Origin: Pseudomonas wadenswilerensis | GTDB taxonomy: Bacteria; Pseudomonadota; Gammaproteobacteria; Pseudomonadales; Pseudomonadaceae | Direction: 5' to 3' | Assembly: GCF_900497695.1 (NCBI RefSeq) | Contig: NZ_UIDD01000010.1 | Span: forward strand, 62,001 to 126,000 | Length of the DNA: 64,000 nt | Shown: piece by piece, positions 27,335-35,926 of the stretch | How the letters are laid out: every line of letters starts with the position of its first letter | How positions within the stretch are numbered: the stretch's first letter is position 1 | The notes under the pieces: model-generated | Seen by the model: only the letters and a program-made list of their open reading frames with translations | What the model was told of the DNA's origin: nothing | Database searches by the model: none | Made by a program: the position numbers and the translations under genes

Positions 27335-27682
27335 TCAATACTCGCCGAAACTGGCCATGGAGCGGCGCAGGCAGGCCTGCATATAGGCCAGTTGCTGCTC
27401 CAGGGCTTCGCGGGCACGGCGTTTGTCTTCGGCATCGAGCTCGAGCCGACGCAAGGCCAGGCAACTGGTCTGCAGCAGGTGTGACATACGGATGCTGGCC
27501 TGGCGCAGCTGCTCCAGCTCGTACTGGCCTTCGAACTTGCGCAGCAGGTAGTCGAGCTTGGCGTCGGCGCTGTCCTGCAGCATGCGGTACTCGGCAAAAT
27601 CCAGCGCCTGGTGCTTGCGCACCTTGTCGAGCGTCGGCTGCACATCGGCCGAGTACACCAGATCCAGATGTCTACTGCTCAT
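27335..27682 (-). CDS. Hypothetical helical protein
   Basis: 115 residues, no signal peptide or membrane segment. Mostly helical, with heptad-like Leu spacing in residues 40-105 (KLDYLLRKFEG ... ALEQQLAYMQ), suggesting a coiled coil. The ATG at 27680-27682 was chosen over an open frame 17 codons longer. I do not recognise the family. It lies 92 bp upstream of the hydrolase pair on the same strand. Confidence 0.65.
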   Translation of the reverse strand: MSSRHLDLVYSADVQPTLDKVRKHQALDFAEYRMLQDSADAKLDYLLRKFEGQYELEQLRQASIRMSHLLQTSCLALRRLELDAEDKRRAREALEQQLAYMQACLRRSMASFGEY

Positions 27683-27773
27683 AGTCGAATTCCCTGGGAC
27701 ACCCTGCCCCGCAACTTCAACGCACGCTAACAAGCTGCACGGAGCACGACAACTGGTAAAAATGTCAGGTCGA

Positions 27774-28217
27774 TCAGCGGCTCGGTGCGTCCTGACCCAG
27801 GGGAATCACGGCAATAGTCAGACGCGAAATGCAGCTGGCCTTGCCCTCGTCGCTGCTCAAGCGAATATCCCAGACGTGGGTGCTGCGGCCGATGTGCACC
27901 GGCTTGGCCGTCGCCGTCACCCGCCCGCTGCGGATCCCGCGCAGGTGGTTGGCGTTGATTTCCAGGCCCACGCAGTAGAACTTCTGCGGGTCGATGCACA
28001 GGTAGCTGGCCATCGAGCCGACGGTTTCGGCCAGCACCACCGAGGCGCCGCCGTGCAGCAGGCCGTAAGGCTGGTGGGTGCGGTGATCGACGACAATGCT
28101 GGCGCTGAGTGAGTCCTCGCTGAAGGCCTCAAAGCGGATGTCCAGCACTTCGCCGATGGTGTTTTTCAGCAACGCGTTGAGGTGATCGATATCAGGCTGG
28201 GTGTGCCACAGGCTCAT
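27774..28217 (-). CDS. Hot-dog fold acyl-CoA thioesterase, PaaI/YdiI-like
   Basis: 147 residues starting MSLWHTQPDIDHLN. The motif GLLHGGASVVLAETVGSMAS carries the catalytic Glu of YdiI/MenI-type thioesterases, and the YCVGLEINANHLR strand is typical. AAGGAT precedes the ATG; seven upstream codons in the frame were excluded. Substrate not determinable. Third hot-dog protein in the window, the other two being adjacent at 44.4-45.4 kb. Confidence 0.85.
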   Translation of the reverse strand: MSLWHTQPDIDHLNALLKNTIGEVLDIRFEAFSEDSLSASIVVDHRTHQPYGLLHGGASVVLAETVGSMASYLCIDPQKFYCVGLEINANHLRGIRSGRVTATAKPVHIGRSTHVWDIRLSSDEGKASCISRLTIAVIPLGQDAPSR

Positions 28218-28254
28218 GGGATCAATCCTTCTTGTCATTGTTGTAGCGGGTGAT

Positions 28255-28710
28255 TCATGGGTGATGCAGGTTACTCAGGGTCATCAGCCCGGCCAGCGGC
28301 CATTCGCCTTCGAGCTGCGCCAGGCTGGCGGTGCTCATTGCCGCCGGGTGCCGGTAGTTACCATGTTCCAGCAAGCCGACCAGGTTGCCCACCAGCGGTT
28401 GGTGACTGACCAGCAGCACCTCCTCCACGCCCAGTTTGTCCAGCTCGGCGATGACCGCTTGCGGGTCACTGTCGGGGGTCAGCCAGGACACGGTCTGCAC
28501 CGGTTTGGCAAACCCGAGCGCTTCATGGACCAGGGCAGCGGTCTGCTGGGCACGTACATAGGGGCTGGCGAGGATCACCTGCGGTGGTTGGCCAAGCAAC
28601 ACCGCCGCGCTGCGCAGCACCTGCTCGCGGCCATGGGCGGTGAGCCGGCGCTCGGCATCGGTGTTGGCCCGCTGCTCGGCCTCGCCGTGACGCAGAACCC
28701 AGAGCTTCAC
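28255..28710 (-). CDS. sixA: Phosphohistidine phosphatase SixA
   Basis: 151 residues from a GTG start; MKLWVLRHGEAEQ has the histidine-phosphatase RHG motif (Arg7-His8-Gly9), with the second catalytic His in LVSHQPLVGNL. SixA removes phosphate from His in phosphotransfer proteins such as ArcB in E. coli. GTG overlaps the stop of the preceding gene (GTGA), so the much longer open frame upstream is a shadow of the DUF4389 gene. Confidence 0.88.
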   Translation of the reverse strand: MKLWVLRHGEAEQRANTDAERRLTAHGREQVLRSAAVLLGQPPQVILASPYVRAQQTAALVHEALGFAKPVQTVSWLTPDSDPQAVIAELDKLGVEEVLLVSHQPLVGNLVGLLEHGNYRHPAAMSTASLAQLEGEWPLAGLMTLSNLHHP

Positions 28711-29054
28711 AGCTTCGGCTCTTCGTCGCGTACCGGATGCGGCGCAGGCGGTACGCTGTGCGCGGCTTCGCCTTCCGGCGCGCGCGGGGTTGGCCAGTCG
28801 GCGAACGGCCAGGGCTTCTGGTCGCTGTGGAAGCTGCCGAAGCGGCCGATCTGGGCCAGGAACTGGCTGAGGCTGTCGCCGAAATTCATCAGGCTGGCGC
28901 TCGGTGCACCGTAAATCAGCCGGTAGATCAGTTGCACCAGCACCAGGCCACCGAGCAGCAGTTCGGCCAGTTGCCAGACCACCAGGAATACCAGCATCCA
29001 CAGTACGCGCAAGATGATCGATTCGCGCTGGGTCTGGTTCGAAGATTCGTTCAT
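28707..29054 (-). CDS. DUF4389 membrane protein
   Basis: 115 residues from the ATG at 29052-29054 (CAGGAGCAGGAC upstream). One long hydrophobic stretch (about 16-45: LRVLWMLVFLVVWQLAELLL and LVLVQLIYRLIY) forms one or two membrane helices, followed by a Pro-rich cytoplasmic tail. Conserved small protein between gpsA and sixA in Pseudomonas; function unknown. Overlaps sixA by four bases and starts 13 bp after gpsA. Confidence 0.78.
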   Translation of the reverse strand: MNESSNQTQRESIILRVLWMLVFLVVWQLAELLLGGLVLVQLIYRLIYGAPSASLMNFGDSLSQFLAQIGRFGSFHSDQKPWPFADWPTPRAPEGEAAHSVPPAPHPVRDEEPKL

Positions 29055-29067
29055 GTCCTGCTCCTGC

Positions 29068-30093
29068 TTAGTTGAAACCACTGGTGGAGATAAAGTCGAC
29101 ATCGGTTTTCGGCTCGCCGCGCATCAGCAGCTCGATCACCTGGGTCAGGGTCCGGCCTTCGAACAGGATCGCGTGCAGCCCGGCCACCAGGGGCATGTAC
29201 ACCTGGACCTCCTGGGCTTTGACCTTGAGCACCTTGAGGGTGTTCACCCCTTCTGCCACTTCACCCAGGCGGCTGACCGCCTCGTCCAGGCTCAGGCCCT
29301 GGCCCAGGGCGTGACCGACCTGGTAGTTGCGGCTCTTGGGCGAGGAGCAGGTGACGATCAGGTCACCGACCCCGGCCAGGCCCAGGAAGGTCATCGGGTT
29401 GGCACCCTGGCTGACGGCAAAGCGGGTCATCTCGGCCAGGGCGCGGGTGATCAGCATGCTCTTGGTGTTCTCGCCCATCCCCAAGGCCACGGCCATGCCG
29501 GCGATGATCGCGTAGACGTTCTTCAACGCCCCGCCCAGCTCGACACCGAAACGGTCGCCGCTGGCATAAACACGAAAGGTGCGCCCGTGCAGTACGGCCT
29601 GAACCTGCTGGCAGAGGGCTTCGTCTTCACTGGCGACCACGGTGGCCGTCAACGCGTGTTCGGCCACTTCGCGGGCCAGGTTGGGCCCCGACAGCACGCC
29701 GATGCGCGCCTGAGGGGCGATTTCTTCGAGGATCTGGCTCATCAGCTTGAAGCTTTGCGCCTCGATGCCCTTGGTCAGACTGACCAGCATCTTGCCGCCC
29801 AGTAGCTGAGCGTGCGGCGCCAGCACGCTGCGCAGGGCGCTGGAGGGCAAGGCGACGAAGATCAGCTCGCAGGCCTCGAGGGTCGCCAGCAAATCGTTGA
29901 CCGGCTCGACCCCGGCATGCAACTTGATGCCCTTGAGGTAGCGCGGGTTCTCGCGGTTGGTACGCATGGCTTCGGCCTGCTCGGGGTCGCGCATCCATTG
30001 CCGCACCCGAACGCCGTTTTCCGCCAGCAGATTCGCCACGGCGGTGCCGAAACTCCCGCCTCCCAGAACTGCAACAGGCTGCTGTTCAGTCAT
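29068..30093 (-). CDS. gpsA: Glycerol-3-phosphate dehydrogenase [NAD(P)+] GpsA
   Basis: 341 residues. Reduces dihydroxyacetone phosphate to sn-glycerol-3-phosphate for phospholipid synthesis in the cytoplasm. N-terminal dinucleotide motif GGGSFGTA (11-18), catalytic Lys in the GGALKNVYAI segment, and the C-terminal GEVAEGVNT signature. The frame is open 36 codons further, but the ATG at 30091-30093 gives the standard MTEQQPVAVLGGG start. First gene of the gpsA-DUF4389-sixA group; neighbours the receptor-kinase operon across a divergent gap, the same order as around P. aeruginosa PA1611-PA1614. Confidence 0.96.
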   Translation of the reverse strand: MTEQQPVAVLGGGSFGTAVANLLAENGVRVRQWMRDPEQAEAMRTNRENPRYLKGIKLHAGVEPVNDLLATLEACELIFVALPSSALRSVLAPHAQLLGGKMLVSLTKGIEAQSFKLMSQILEEIAPQARIGVLSGPNLAREVAEHALTATVVASEDEALCQQVQAVLHGRTFRVYASGDRFGVELGGALKNVYAIIAGMAVALGMGENTKSMLITRALAEMTRFAVSQGANPMTFLGLAGVGDLIVTCSSPKSRNYQVGHALGQGLSLDEAVSRLGEVAEGVNTLKVLKVKAQEVQVYMPLVAGLHAILFEGRTLTQVIELLMRGEPKTDVDFISTSGFN

Positions 30094-30264
30094 ATCCAAT
30101 CCGTTAAAACCAATTAAAGTGGCGACCTGCGCATTATACGGAGCGCCAGTGCCAGAGCCAGTGGCAGATGACCGAATAGGCCTTGGGAACAGTCGCGCCA
30201 TGACTGGAAAATGCCCGCCACTCGGTTAACATGCCCGACTTGAACCAGTTACCAAGGCCGCACT

Positions 30265-32376
30265 GTGTCTTTTGGCCCGACCTCCAATCGCCCTTTATTA
30301 TTGCTGACAGCCCTGCTCAGCAGCCCCGGCATGGCTGACGACCTGTTCGTCGACAGCCAGGCCCTGCCGCAGGTGCTCACCGCCACCCGCCTCAAGCAAT
30401 CGCCAGCGGCGGTGCCGGGCAGCATGACCGTGCTCGACAGCGAGCTGATTCGTGCCAGCGGCGCCCGCGACATACCCGAACTGCTGCGCCTGGTGCCGGG
30501 GATGATGATCGGCTACGGCGCCGGCAACCAGCCGACGGTCAACTACCATGGCAGCAACGTCAACGATGCCCGACGCATGCAGGTGCTGATCGACGGTCGC
30601 TCGGTGTACCGCGCCGGCCTGGCTACCGTGGACTGGAGCGACATTCCGCTGGCCATGGAAGATATCGAGCGCATCGAGGTGTTCCGCGGCCCCAACACCG
30701 TCAGCTATGGCGCCAATGCGCTGATGGCAGTGGTCAATATCCTCACCCGCAGCCCGGCCGACAGCCATGGCACGCGCCTGAAGGTTACCCGCGGCCAACG
30801 CGGTATCAATGACTGGTACGCAAGCCAGGGCCTGGGCTGGGACGGTGGCGACCTGCGCCTGTCGTTGTCGGGCATGCAGGACGATGGTTTCGACGAAAAC
30901 CGCTGGGGCCAGGACTACCGCGACAGTCGCCGCCTCAACCGCCTGGCCCTGAGTGCCAGCCACACCCTGGCCAGCAATCAGAGCCTGGAATGGCAATTCT
31001 CGGCCAAGGAAGGCAGCGATCAGCGGCCCTACACCTATAAACCGGTGTTCCCCTACATTACTGCCGCAGGCAACAACGCCGACCTCAACGCCAAGGACTA
31101 CGCCGGTTCGCTGCGCTGGAACATCGACTTCAACCCCGACCACAGCCTCTATGTACAGGGCTCGGCCCAGCACTGGGATCGTGAGCAGGTATGGCGCGCC
31201 TGTGATGCGGCGCTGTCGTTCAGCCCGCAACTGACCCAGCTCTGGCGCCTGAACCCGAATTACGCCGAGCAGGTGGCGCGCAACATTACTTCGCCCTTGC
31301 CCGCCGGCAGCAGCGAGGAACGCGCCCTGGCCGAGCAGGTACAGCAACAGTGGAGCAATGGCGGTTCGCAGCAGGTCTGCGGTGATATCGACCAGAGCAC
31401 CCGGGAAACCCGCTACGACCTTGAAGTGCAGGACACCCTGAGCCTGTCCGACAGCCTGCGCCTGGTCAGCGGCGCCAACTATCGCTACGACCGCGCCGAC
31501 TCGCAGACCTATTTCAATGGCAGCCTGGACGACAGCACCTGGCGCCTGTTCGGTCACCTGGAATGGCGCGCCGACGAGCACTGGATCCTTCAGGGCGGGG
31601 CCATGTACGAAGATGCCCGCCTGTCCGGTAGCTCCTTGACCCCGCGGGTGGCGGTCAACTACCTGATTACCCCGCGCCATGGATTGCGCGCGGTATACTC
31701 CGAAGCGGTGCGCTCGCCGGACATGTTCGAGAACAACGTCAACTGGAGCTACCGGGTCAATAACCTGGTGCCTGGCGCTTTCGGCCGGCGCAACGCCGAA
31801 TATTTCGTCAAGACCCGCGGCCCCGGCGATCTTGAACAGGAGCGCATGCGCTCGCGGGAACTGGGCTACAACGGTTACTTCGCCGATGCCGACCTGAGCG
31901 TCGACCTCAAGCTGTTCTACGACGAAATCACCGGCATGATCAGCGAGCCGCTGCGCAACAACCAGTACATCGCCAGCAACAGCAACGAGGCCCGTTTCAG
32001 CGGCAGCGAAGCGCAGTTGGACTGGCGCCTGAGCCCCGCCGACCGCCTGCGCCTGACCTACGCCTACGTCGACGCCTGGGCCAGCAACCCCGCCGACCGA
32101 CGCCTGAGCGCCCACAACAGCGGCTCGGCCGGCTGGCTGCGCGACTGGGGCGCGGGCTGGTCCAGCGCCCTCTTCTATTACGGCGACGACGCCCTCAACC
32201 AGTACCGCTTCGAACGCCTCGACCTGCGCGTGGCCAAGCGCCTGCGCTGGAACCGCACCAGCCTGGAGCTGGCCGGCATGCTCCAGCAGCGTCTGGACGA
32301 TGAGCCCACGACCATCGCCGACAATCGCTACGACAGCCGTCATGTGCTGTCTTTCAGTGCGGAGCTGGAATTCTGA
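30265..32376 (+). CDS. TonB-dependent outer-membrane receptor
   Basis: 703 residues from a GTG start with AAGG upstream. Signal peptide (1-24), plug domain (about 35-155: SMTVLDSELIRASGARDIPELLRLVPGM region, IERIEVFRGPN) and a 22-strand barrel ending in the C-terminal aromatic FSAELEF. Ligand not identifiable; the barrel has two Cys (CDAALSF, VCGDIDQ) likely forming an extracellular disulphide. It overlaps the next gene by one base and heads a three-gene unit with a periplasmic binding-like protein and a hybrid kinase, a combination suggestive of sensing rather than only transport. No Fur box was found in the 171-bp gap. Confidence 0.88.
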   Translation: MSFGPTSNRPLLLLTALLSSPGMADDLFVDSQALPQVLTATRLKQSPAAVPGSMTVLDSELIRASGARDIPELLRLVPGMMIGYGAGNQPTVNYHGSNVNDARRMQVLIDGRSVYRAGLATVDWSDIPLAMEDIERIEVFRGPNTVSYGANALMAVVNILTRSPADSHGTRLKVTRGQRGINDWYASQGLGWDGGDLRLSLSGMQDDGFDENRWGQDYRDSRRLNRLALSASHTLASNQSLEWQFSAKEGSDQRPYTYKPVFPYITAAGNNADLNAKDYAGSLRWNIDFNPDHSLYVQGSAQHWDREQVWRACDAALSFSPQLTQLWRLNPNYAEQVARNITSPLPAGSSEERALAEQVQQQWSNGGSQQVCGDIDQSTRETRYDLEVQDTLSLSDSLRLVSGANYRYDRADSQTYFNGSLDDSTWRLFGHLEWRADEHWILQGGAMYEDARLSGSSLTPRVAVNYLITPRHGLRAVYSEAVRSPDMFENNVNWSYRVNNLVPGAFGRRNAEYFVKTRGPGDLEQERMRSRELGYNGYFADADLSVDLKLFYDEITGMISEPLRNNQYIASNSNEARFSGSEAQLDWRLSPADRLRLTYAYVDAWASNPADRRLSAHNSGSAGWLRDWGAGWSSALFYYGDDALNQYRFERLDLRVAKRLRWNRTSLELAGMLQQRLDDEPTTIADNRYDSRHVLSFSAELEF

Positions 32377-33269
32377 TGCGCCGCCTGCGGCGCTGGCTGC
32401 TGCTGGCCTGCCTGTGGCCCCTGTGCGGCCTGTCGGCTAACGAGATCCTGCTGACCGGCAGCCAGGACAACGCCGGTGTGCGCAGCTTCGTTGAAGCGTT
32501 GCGCGAGCGCCGTCCGGCTGATCAGGTGCGTTTCGTGCCAGTCGCCAAGCTACCCCGCCCCAGCCAGATCAAAGCCGCCACCCGGCTGATCCTGCTCGAC
32601 AGTGCCAGCCTCGAATGGCGCCTGAGCGAAACCGCCGGGCCACCGGCGCTGGCCTTGCGCGTCAGCCGGGTCCAGGCCCAGCAACGGCTGGGCAGCCTGC
32701 GCCCGGCTTACCTCAGCCTGCTGTGGAGCGACCCACCCCTGGCCCGGCAGTTGCGCCTGGCCCGCTACCTGTTGCCGCAGGCCAAGCGGGTCGGCGTGCT
32801 GTATGCCGAACACAGTCAGTTCCTCCTCGATGAATTGCGCAAGGCGGCGCGTCCGCTGGGCCTGGAAATCGTCGCCGAAGCCTGGCCAGACCTGCGCGAC
32901 AGCCGGCCTTTGCAAAGTCTTCTGCAAAACAGCGATGTACTGCTGGGCATCGACGATCCACAGTTGTACAACTCGAAGACGGCCAAGAACGTTTTGCTCA
33001 GCAGCTATGGCCGGCAGATGGCGCTGATCGGGCCCAATGCCGGGTTCGTCAAGGCCGGCGCCCTGGCCAGCACCCTGAGCGACCAGGACGACTGGCTGGC
33101 GGTGCTCGAACGGCTGCTCGACCAGGCGCCCAACCGCTGGCCCCGCACGCTCTACCCGGATCACTTCAGCGTGCTCGGCAACCAGCAGGTTGCCCGCGCC
33201 CTGGGCATCGAAGCGATTGACCCGTCCGCCGCCGCCCTGGCCCTGGCCGAAGGAGAAAGCACACCATGA
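32376..33269 (+). CDS. Periplasmic substrate-binding-like protein (ABC_sub_bind type)
   Basis: 297 residues, signal peptide MRRLRRWLLLACLWPLCGLSAN. The two-lobed fold is suggested by ILLTGSQDNAGVRSF, an alternating beta/alpha pattern, AKRVGVLYAEHSQ at the hinge and LLGIDDPQLYNSKTAKNVL in lobe 2, similar to the PF04392 group of binding proteins. There is no ABC permease or ATPase with it; instead it lies between a TonB receptor and a sensor kinase, overlapping both neighbours (1 and 4 bases). A role presenting a ligand to the kinase is an inference. Confidence 0.75.
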   Translation: MRRLRRWLLLACLWPLCGLSANEILLTGSQDNAGVRSFVEALRERRPADQVRFVPVAKLPRPSQIKAATRLILLDSASLEWRLSETAGPPALALRVSRVQAQQRLGSLRPAYLSLLWSDPPLARQLRLARYLLPQAKRVGVLYAEHSQFLLDELRKAARPLGLEIVAEAWPDLRDSRPLQSLLQNSDVLLGIDDPQLYNSKTAKNVLLSSYGRQMALIGPNAGFVKAGALASTLSDQDDWLAVLERLLDQAPNRWPRTLYPDHFSVLGNQQVARALGIEAIDPSAAALALAEGESTP

Positions 33270-35194
33270 GTCGGCGCCTGAGCTGGGACATTCACACCCG
33301 CACGCAGATCATCAGCCTCGGTCCGGCCCTGTTGCTGACCCTGCTGCTGATCAGCTTCTTTACCTTCGTGCGCATTCAGGACTTGCGCCAGGAGCTCAAC
33401 CACACCGGCCAGTTGATCGCTAATCAGTTGGCCCCAGCTTCCGAGTACGGCGTGATCGCCGGCAACAACGAAGTGCTCGAAAGCCTCATGCGCGCCACCT
33501 TGAGCATCCCCCACGTGCGCTTTCTCGAGGTGCAGGACAGCAGCAACCACATCCTCGTGTACGTCGAGCAGCCTGACGAAAGCCACAACCGCGCGCAGCA
33601 GGTGGAAGTGTTCCAGGCACCGATCCGCCTGCAACAGATCCGCCTGGACAACGACTTCCTGCACAGCAACGCACCGACCAAGAGCATCGGCGATGACTAC
33701 CTGGGCCGGGTGATCGTCGGCATGTCGGATGACGCCTTCAACGAACGGCAACAGGAAATCGTGGTCAAGGCCGGGATTCTTGCCCTGTTCGCCCTGCTCT
33801 TTACCTTCATCCTGGCCCGGCGCCTGGCCCTGAGCCTGGCCAAGCCGATCAGCGACATGGGCCATGCGGTCAAGGCCATCCAGCAAGGTGAGTTCAATGC
33901 GCCGCTGCCGGTGGTCGATGACAGTGAACTGGGCCACCTGGCCCGGCACATCAACAACCTCGCCAGTGCGCTGGGCAAGGCCAGTCACGAACAGCAGCAG
34001 GCCATGTCGCAATTGATCCAGGCCCGTGAAGAGGCCGAGCAGGCGAACAAGGCCAAGTCTGATTTCCTGGCGATGATGAGCCATGAACTGCGCACGCCGA
34101 TGAACGGTGTTCTGGGCATGCTGCAATTGCTGGAAACCACCACCCTCAGCGAAGAACAGGCCGAGTACACGGCCGTGGCCAGTGAGTCGACCGGGCACCT
34201 GCTCAAAGTCATCAACGATATCCTCGACTTCTCGCGCATCGAGCGCACCACCCTGGAGCTGGAGCACATCGATTTCAACCTCGGCGAGCTGATCGGCAGC
34301 AGCGTGCAGTCGTTCCAGCACCTGGCCCAGCAGCGCCAGCTGGACCTGCAACTGCGTCTGCCACCGGGCATGGAGCAACTGCAGGTGGTAGGCGATCCGA
34401 CGCGCATCCGCCAGGTGTTGCTCAACCTGATCGGCAACGCGCTGAAGTTCACCGAGCACGGCAGCGTACAGATCGAACCGCGCTGGCAGGTGCTCGACCG
34501 CCAGCTGATCTGGTTCACCTGCGCGGTACGCGACACCGGTATCGGCATCGACAGCACGCGCCTGGAAATGATGTTCATCGCCTTCCAGCAAGCCGACAGC
34601 TCGATCTCCCGCCGTTATGGCGGTACCGGCCTGGGCCTGTCGATCGCCCGCACGCTGACCGAACGGATGGGCGGCACCCTGCGCGGCGAAAGCCGTGAAG
34701 GCCTCGGCTCGACCTTCACCCTGGAGATGCCTCTGGCCTTGTCGACGGCGCAAACGCCGCGCCTGCCCAGCGGCCTGACCCGCCCCGAAGACGACGGCCA
34801 GGGCCGGCGCATCCTGCTGGTCGAGGACAATCCGGTGAACCAGACGGTGATCGAAGCCATGCTGCGCAGCCTGGGTTTTGAGGTGTGCATCGCTGTCGAT
34901 GGCGCCCAGGCCGTGGCCCAGGCCGGGCGCCAGCGCTTTGCCGCAGCGCTGATGGATTGCCGCCTGCCGATTATCGACGGCTACGAGGCCACCCGGCGCA
35001 TTCGCCTGCTGCCGCAGGCGGCCGCCATGCCGATCATCGCCCTGACCGCCAATGCCTTGCAGGGCGATCGCGAGCGTTGCCTGAACGCGGGCATGAACGA
35101 CTACCTGGCCAAGCCGTTCAAACGCACTGATCTGCAACAAATTCTGCAACGCTGGTTGCCCGGTCAGGCAGCTGCGACTGGCGATAAATGCTAA
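33266..35194 (+). CDS. Hybrid sensor histidine kinase/response regulator, PA1611-like
   Basis: 642 residues: TM1 (17-36), periplasmic domain (about 37-165), TM2 (166-186), HAMP (187-240), HisKA with phospho-acceptor His273 (MMSHELRTP), HATPase with N-box NLIGNALKF (Asn391), G1 DTGIGI (423-428) and G2 GGTGLGLSI (452-460), then a receiver with phospho-acceptor Asp564 (ALMDCRLP). There is no Hpt domain, so a separate Hpt protein is needed. Location beside fabA matches P. aeruginosa PA1611, which signals through HptB in the Gac/Rsm network; orthology is inferred from synteny. All catalytic residues are present. Confidence 0.9.
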   Translation: MSRRLSWDIHTRTQIISLGPALLLTLLLISFFTFVRIQDLRQELNHTGQLIANQLAPASEYGVIAGNNEVLESLMRATLSIPHVRFLEVQDSSNHILVYVEQPDESHNRAQQVEVFQAPIRLQQIRLDNDFLHSNAPTKSIGDDYLGRVIVGMSDDAFNERQQEIVVKAGILALFALLFTFILARRLALSLAKPISDMGHAVKAIQQGEFNAPLPVVDDSELGHLARHINNLASALGKASHEQQQAMSQLIQAREEAEQANKAKSDFLAMMSHELRTPMNGVLGMLQLLETTTLSEEQAEYTAVASESTGHLLKVINDILDFSRIERTTLELEHIDFNLGELIGSSVQSFQHLAQQRQLDLQLRLPPGMEQLQVVGDPTRIRQVLLNLIGNALKFTEHGSVQIEPRWQVLDRQLIWFTCAVRDTGIGIDSTRLEMMFIAFQQADSSISRRYGGTGLGLSIARTLTERMGGTLRGESREGLGSTFTLEMPLALSTAQTPRLPSGLTRPEDDGQGRRILLVEDNPVNQTVIEAMLRSLGFEVCIAVDGAQAVAQAGRQRFAAALMDCRLPIIDGYEATRRIRLLPQAAAMPIIALTANALQGDRERCLNAGMNDYLAKPFKRTDLQQILQRWLPGQAAATGDKC

Positions 35195-35251
35195 ATTGCG
35201 GCAGTCTTAGAGACTGGACAAGCGCTGCGAAGGGCTTGAAAATAAAATTTC

Positions 35252-35268
35252 AGTGCACAAGTGTACTT
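35252..35268. promoter_or_regulatory. FabR/DesT-like operator candidate upstream of fabA
   Basis: AGTGCACAAGTGTACT is a near-palindrome (7-bp arms with one mismatch around AA) and resembles the ACAnnTGTAC core of the E. coli FabR site at fabB. Located about 130 bp before fabA. A second inverted repeat, AAACG-TACG-CGTTT, sits near 35333-35346. Confidence 0.4.
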
Positions 35269-35399
35269 CTTTGCCCCGTGCGCTGTGACTTTCACTACAA
35301 CGCAATAGTCTATGTTTAGGCTGCCGGCTCAAACGTACGCGTTTTGGGACGGCCGGGAAGATTTGCCCCCTGCCGCACGGGGACTATTGAGGAGCTCGC

Positions 35400-35915
35400 A
35401 TGACCAAACAAAACGCCTTTACTCGGGAAGACCTGCTGCGCTGCAGTCGCGGTGAGCTGTTCGGCCCAGGTAACGCGCAACTGCCCGCCCCGAACATGCT
35501 GATGGTTGATCGCATCACCCATATCAGCCAGGAGGGTGGCAAGTACGGCAAAGGTGAATTGGTCGCCGAGCTGGATATCACCCCGGACCTGTGGTTCTTC
35601 GCCTGCCACTTCGAAGGTGATCCGGTGATGCCGGGCTGCCTGGGCCTGGACGCCATGTGGCAATTGGTCGGCTTCTTCCTTGGCTGGCAAGGCCTGCCGG
35701 GCCGTGGCCGGGCACTGGGTTCGGGTGAAGTGAAATTCTTCGGCCAGGTTCTGCCGACCGCCCAGAAAGTCACCTATAACATTCATATCAAGCGCGTCCT
35801 CAAAGGCAAGCTGAACATGGCCATCGCCGATGGTTCGGTCAGCGTCGACGGTCGCGAGATCTACACCGCCGAAGGCCTCCGTGTCGGCGTATTCACCTCC
35901 ACTGACAACTTCTAA
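35400..35915 (+). CDS. fabA: 3-hydroxydecanoyl-ACP dehydratase/isomerase FabA
   Basis: 171 residues; dehydrates 3-hydroxydecanoyl-ACP and isomerises trans-2 to cis-3-decenoyl-ACP, the branch point of anaerobic unsaturated fatty-acid synthesis. Active-site His70 (ACHFEGDPVMPG) and Asp84 (LGLDAMWQ) are in the same positions as in E. coli. Strong GAGGAG before the ATG. Followed after 11 bp by fabB, the standard Pseudomonas fabAB operon; a candidate fatty-acid-responsive operator lies upstream. Confidence 0.98.
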   Translation: MTKQNAFTREDLLRCSRGELFGPGNAQLPAPNMLMVDRITHISQEGGKYGKGELVAELDITPDLWFFACHFEGDPVMPGCLGLDAMWQLVGFFLGWQGLPGRGRALGSGEVKFFGQVLPTAQKVTYNIHIKRVLKGKLNMAIADGSVSVDGREIYTAEGLRVGVFTSTDNF

Positions 35916-35926
35916 GGGTTATCCGC

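Noticed and set aside
30298..32343. A 681-codon minus-strand open frame
   Set aside because: Antisense of the TonB receptor gene, which has signal peptide, plug and C-terminal aromatic.
33161..35149. A 662-codon minus-strand open frame
   Set aside because: Antisense of the hybrid kinase; all kinase boxes are in the plus-strand frame.
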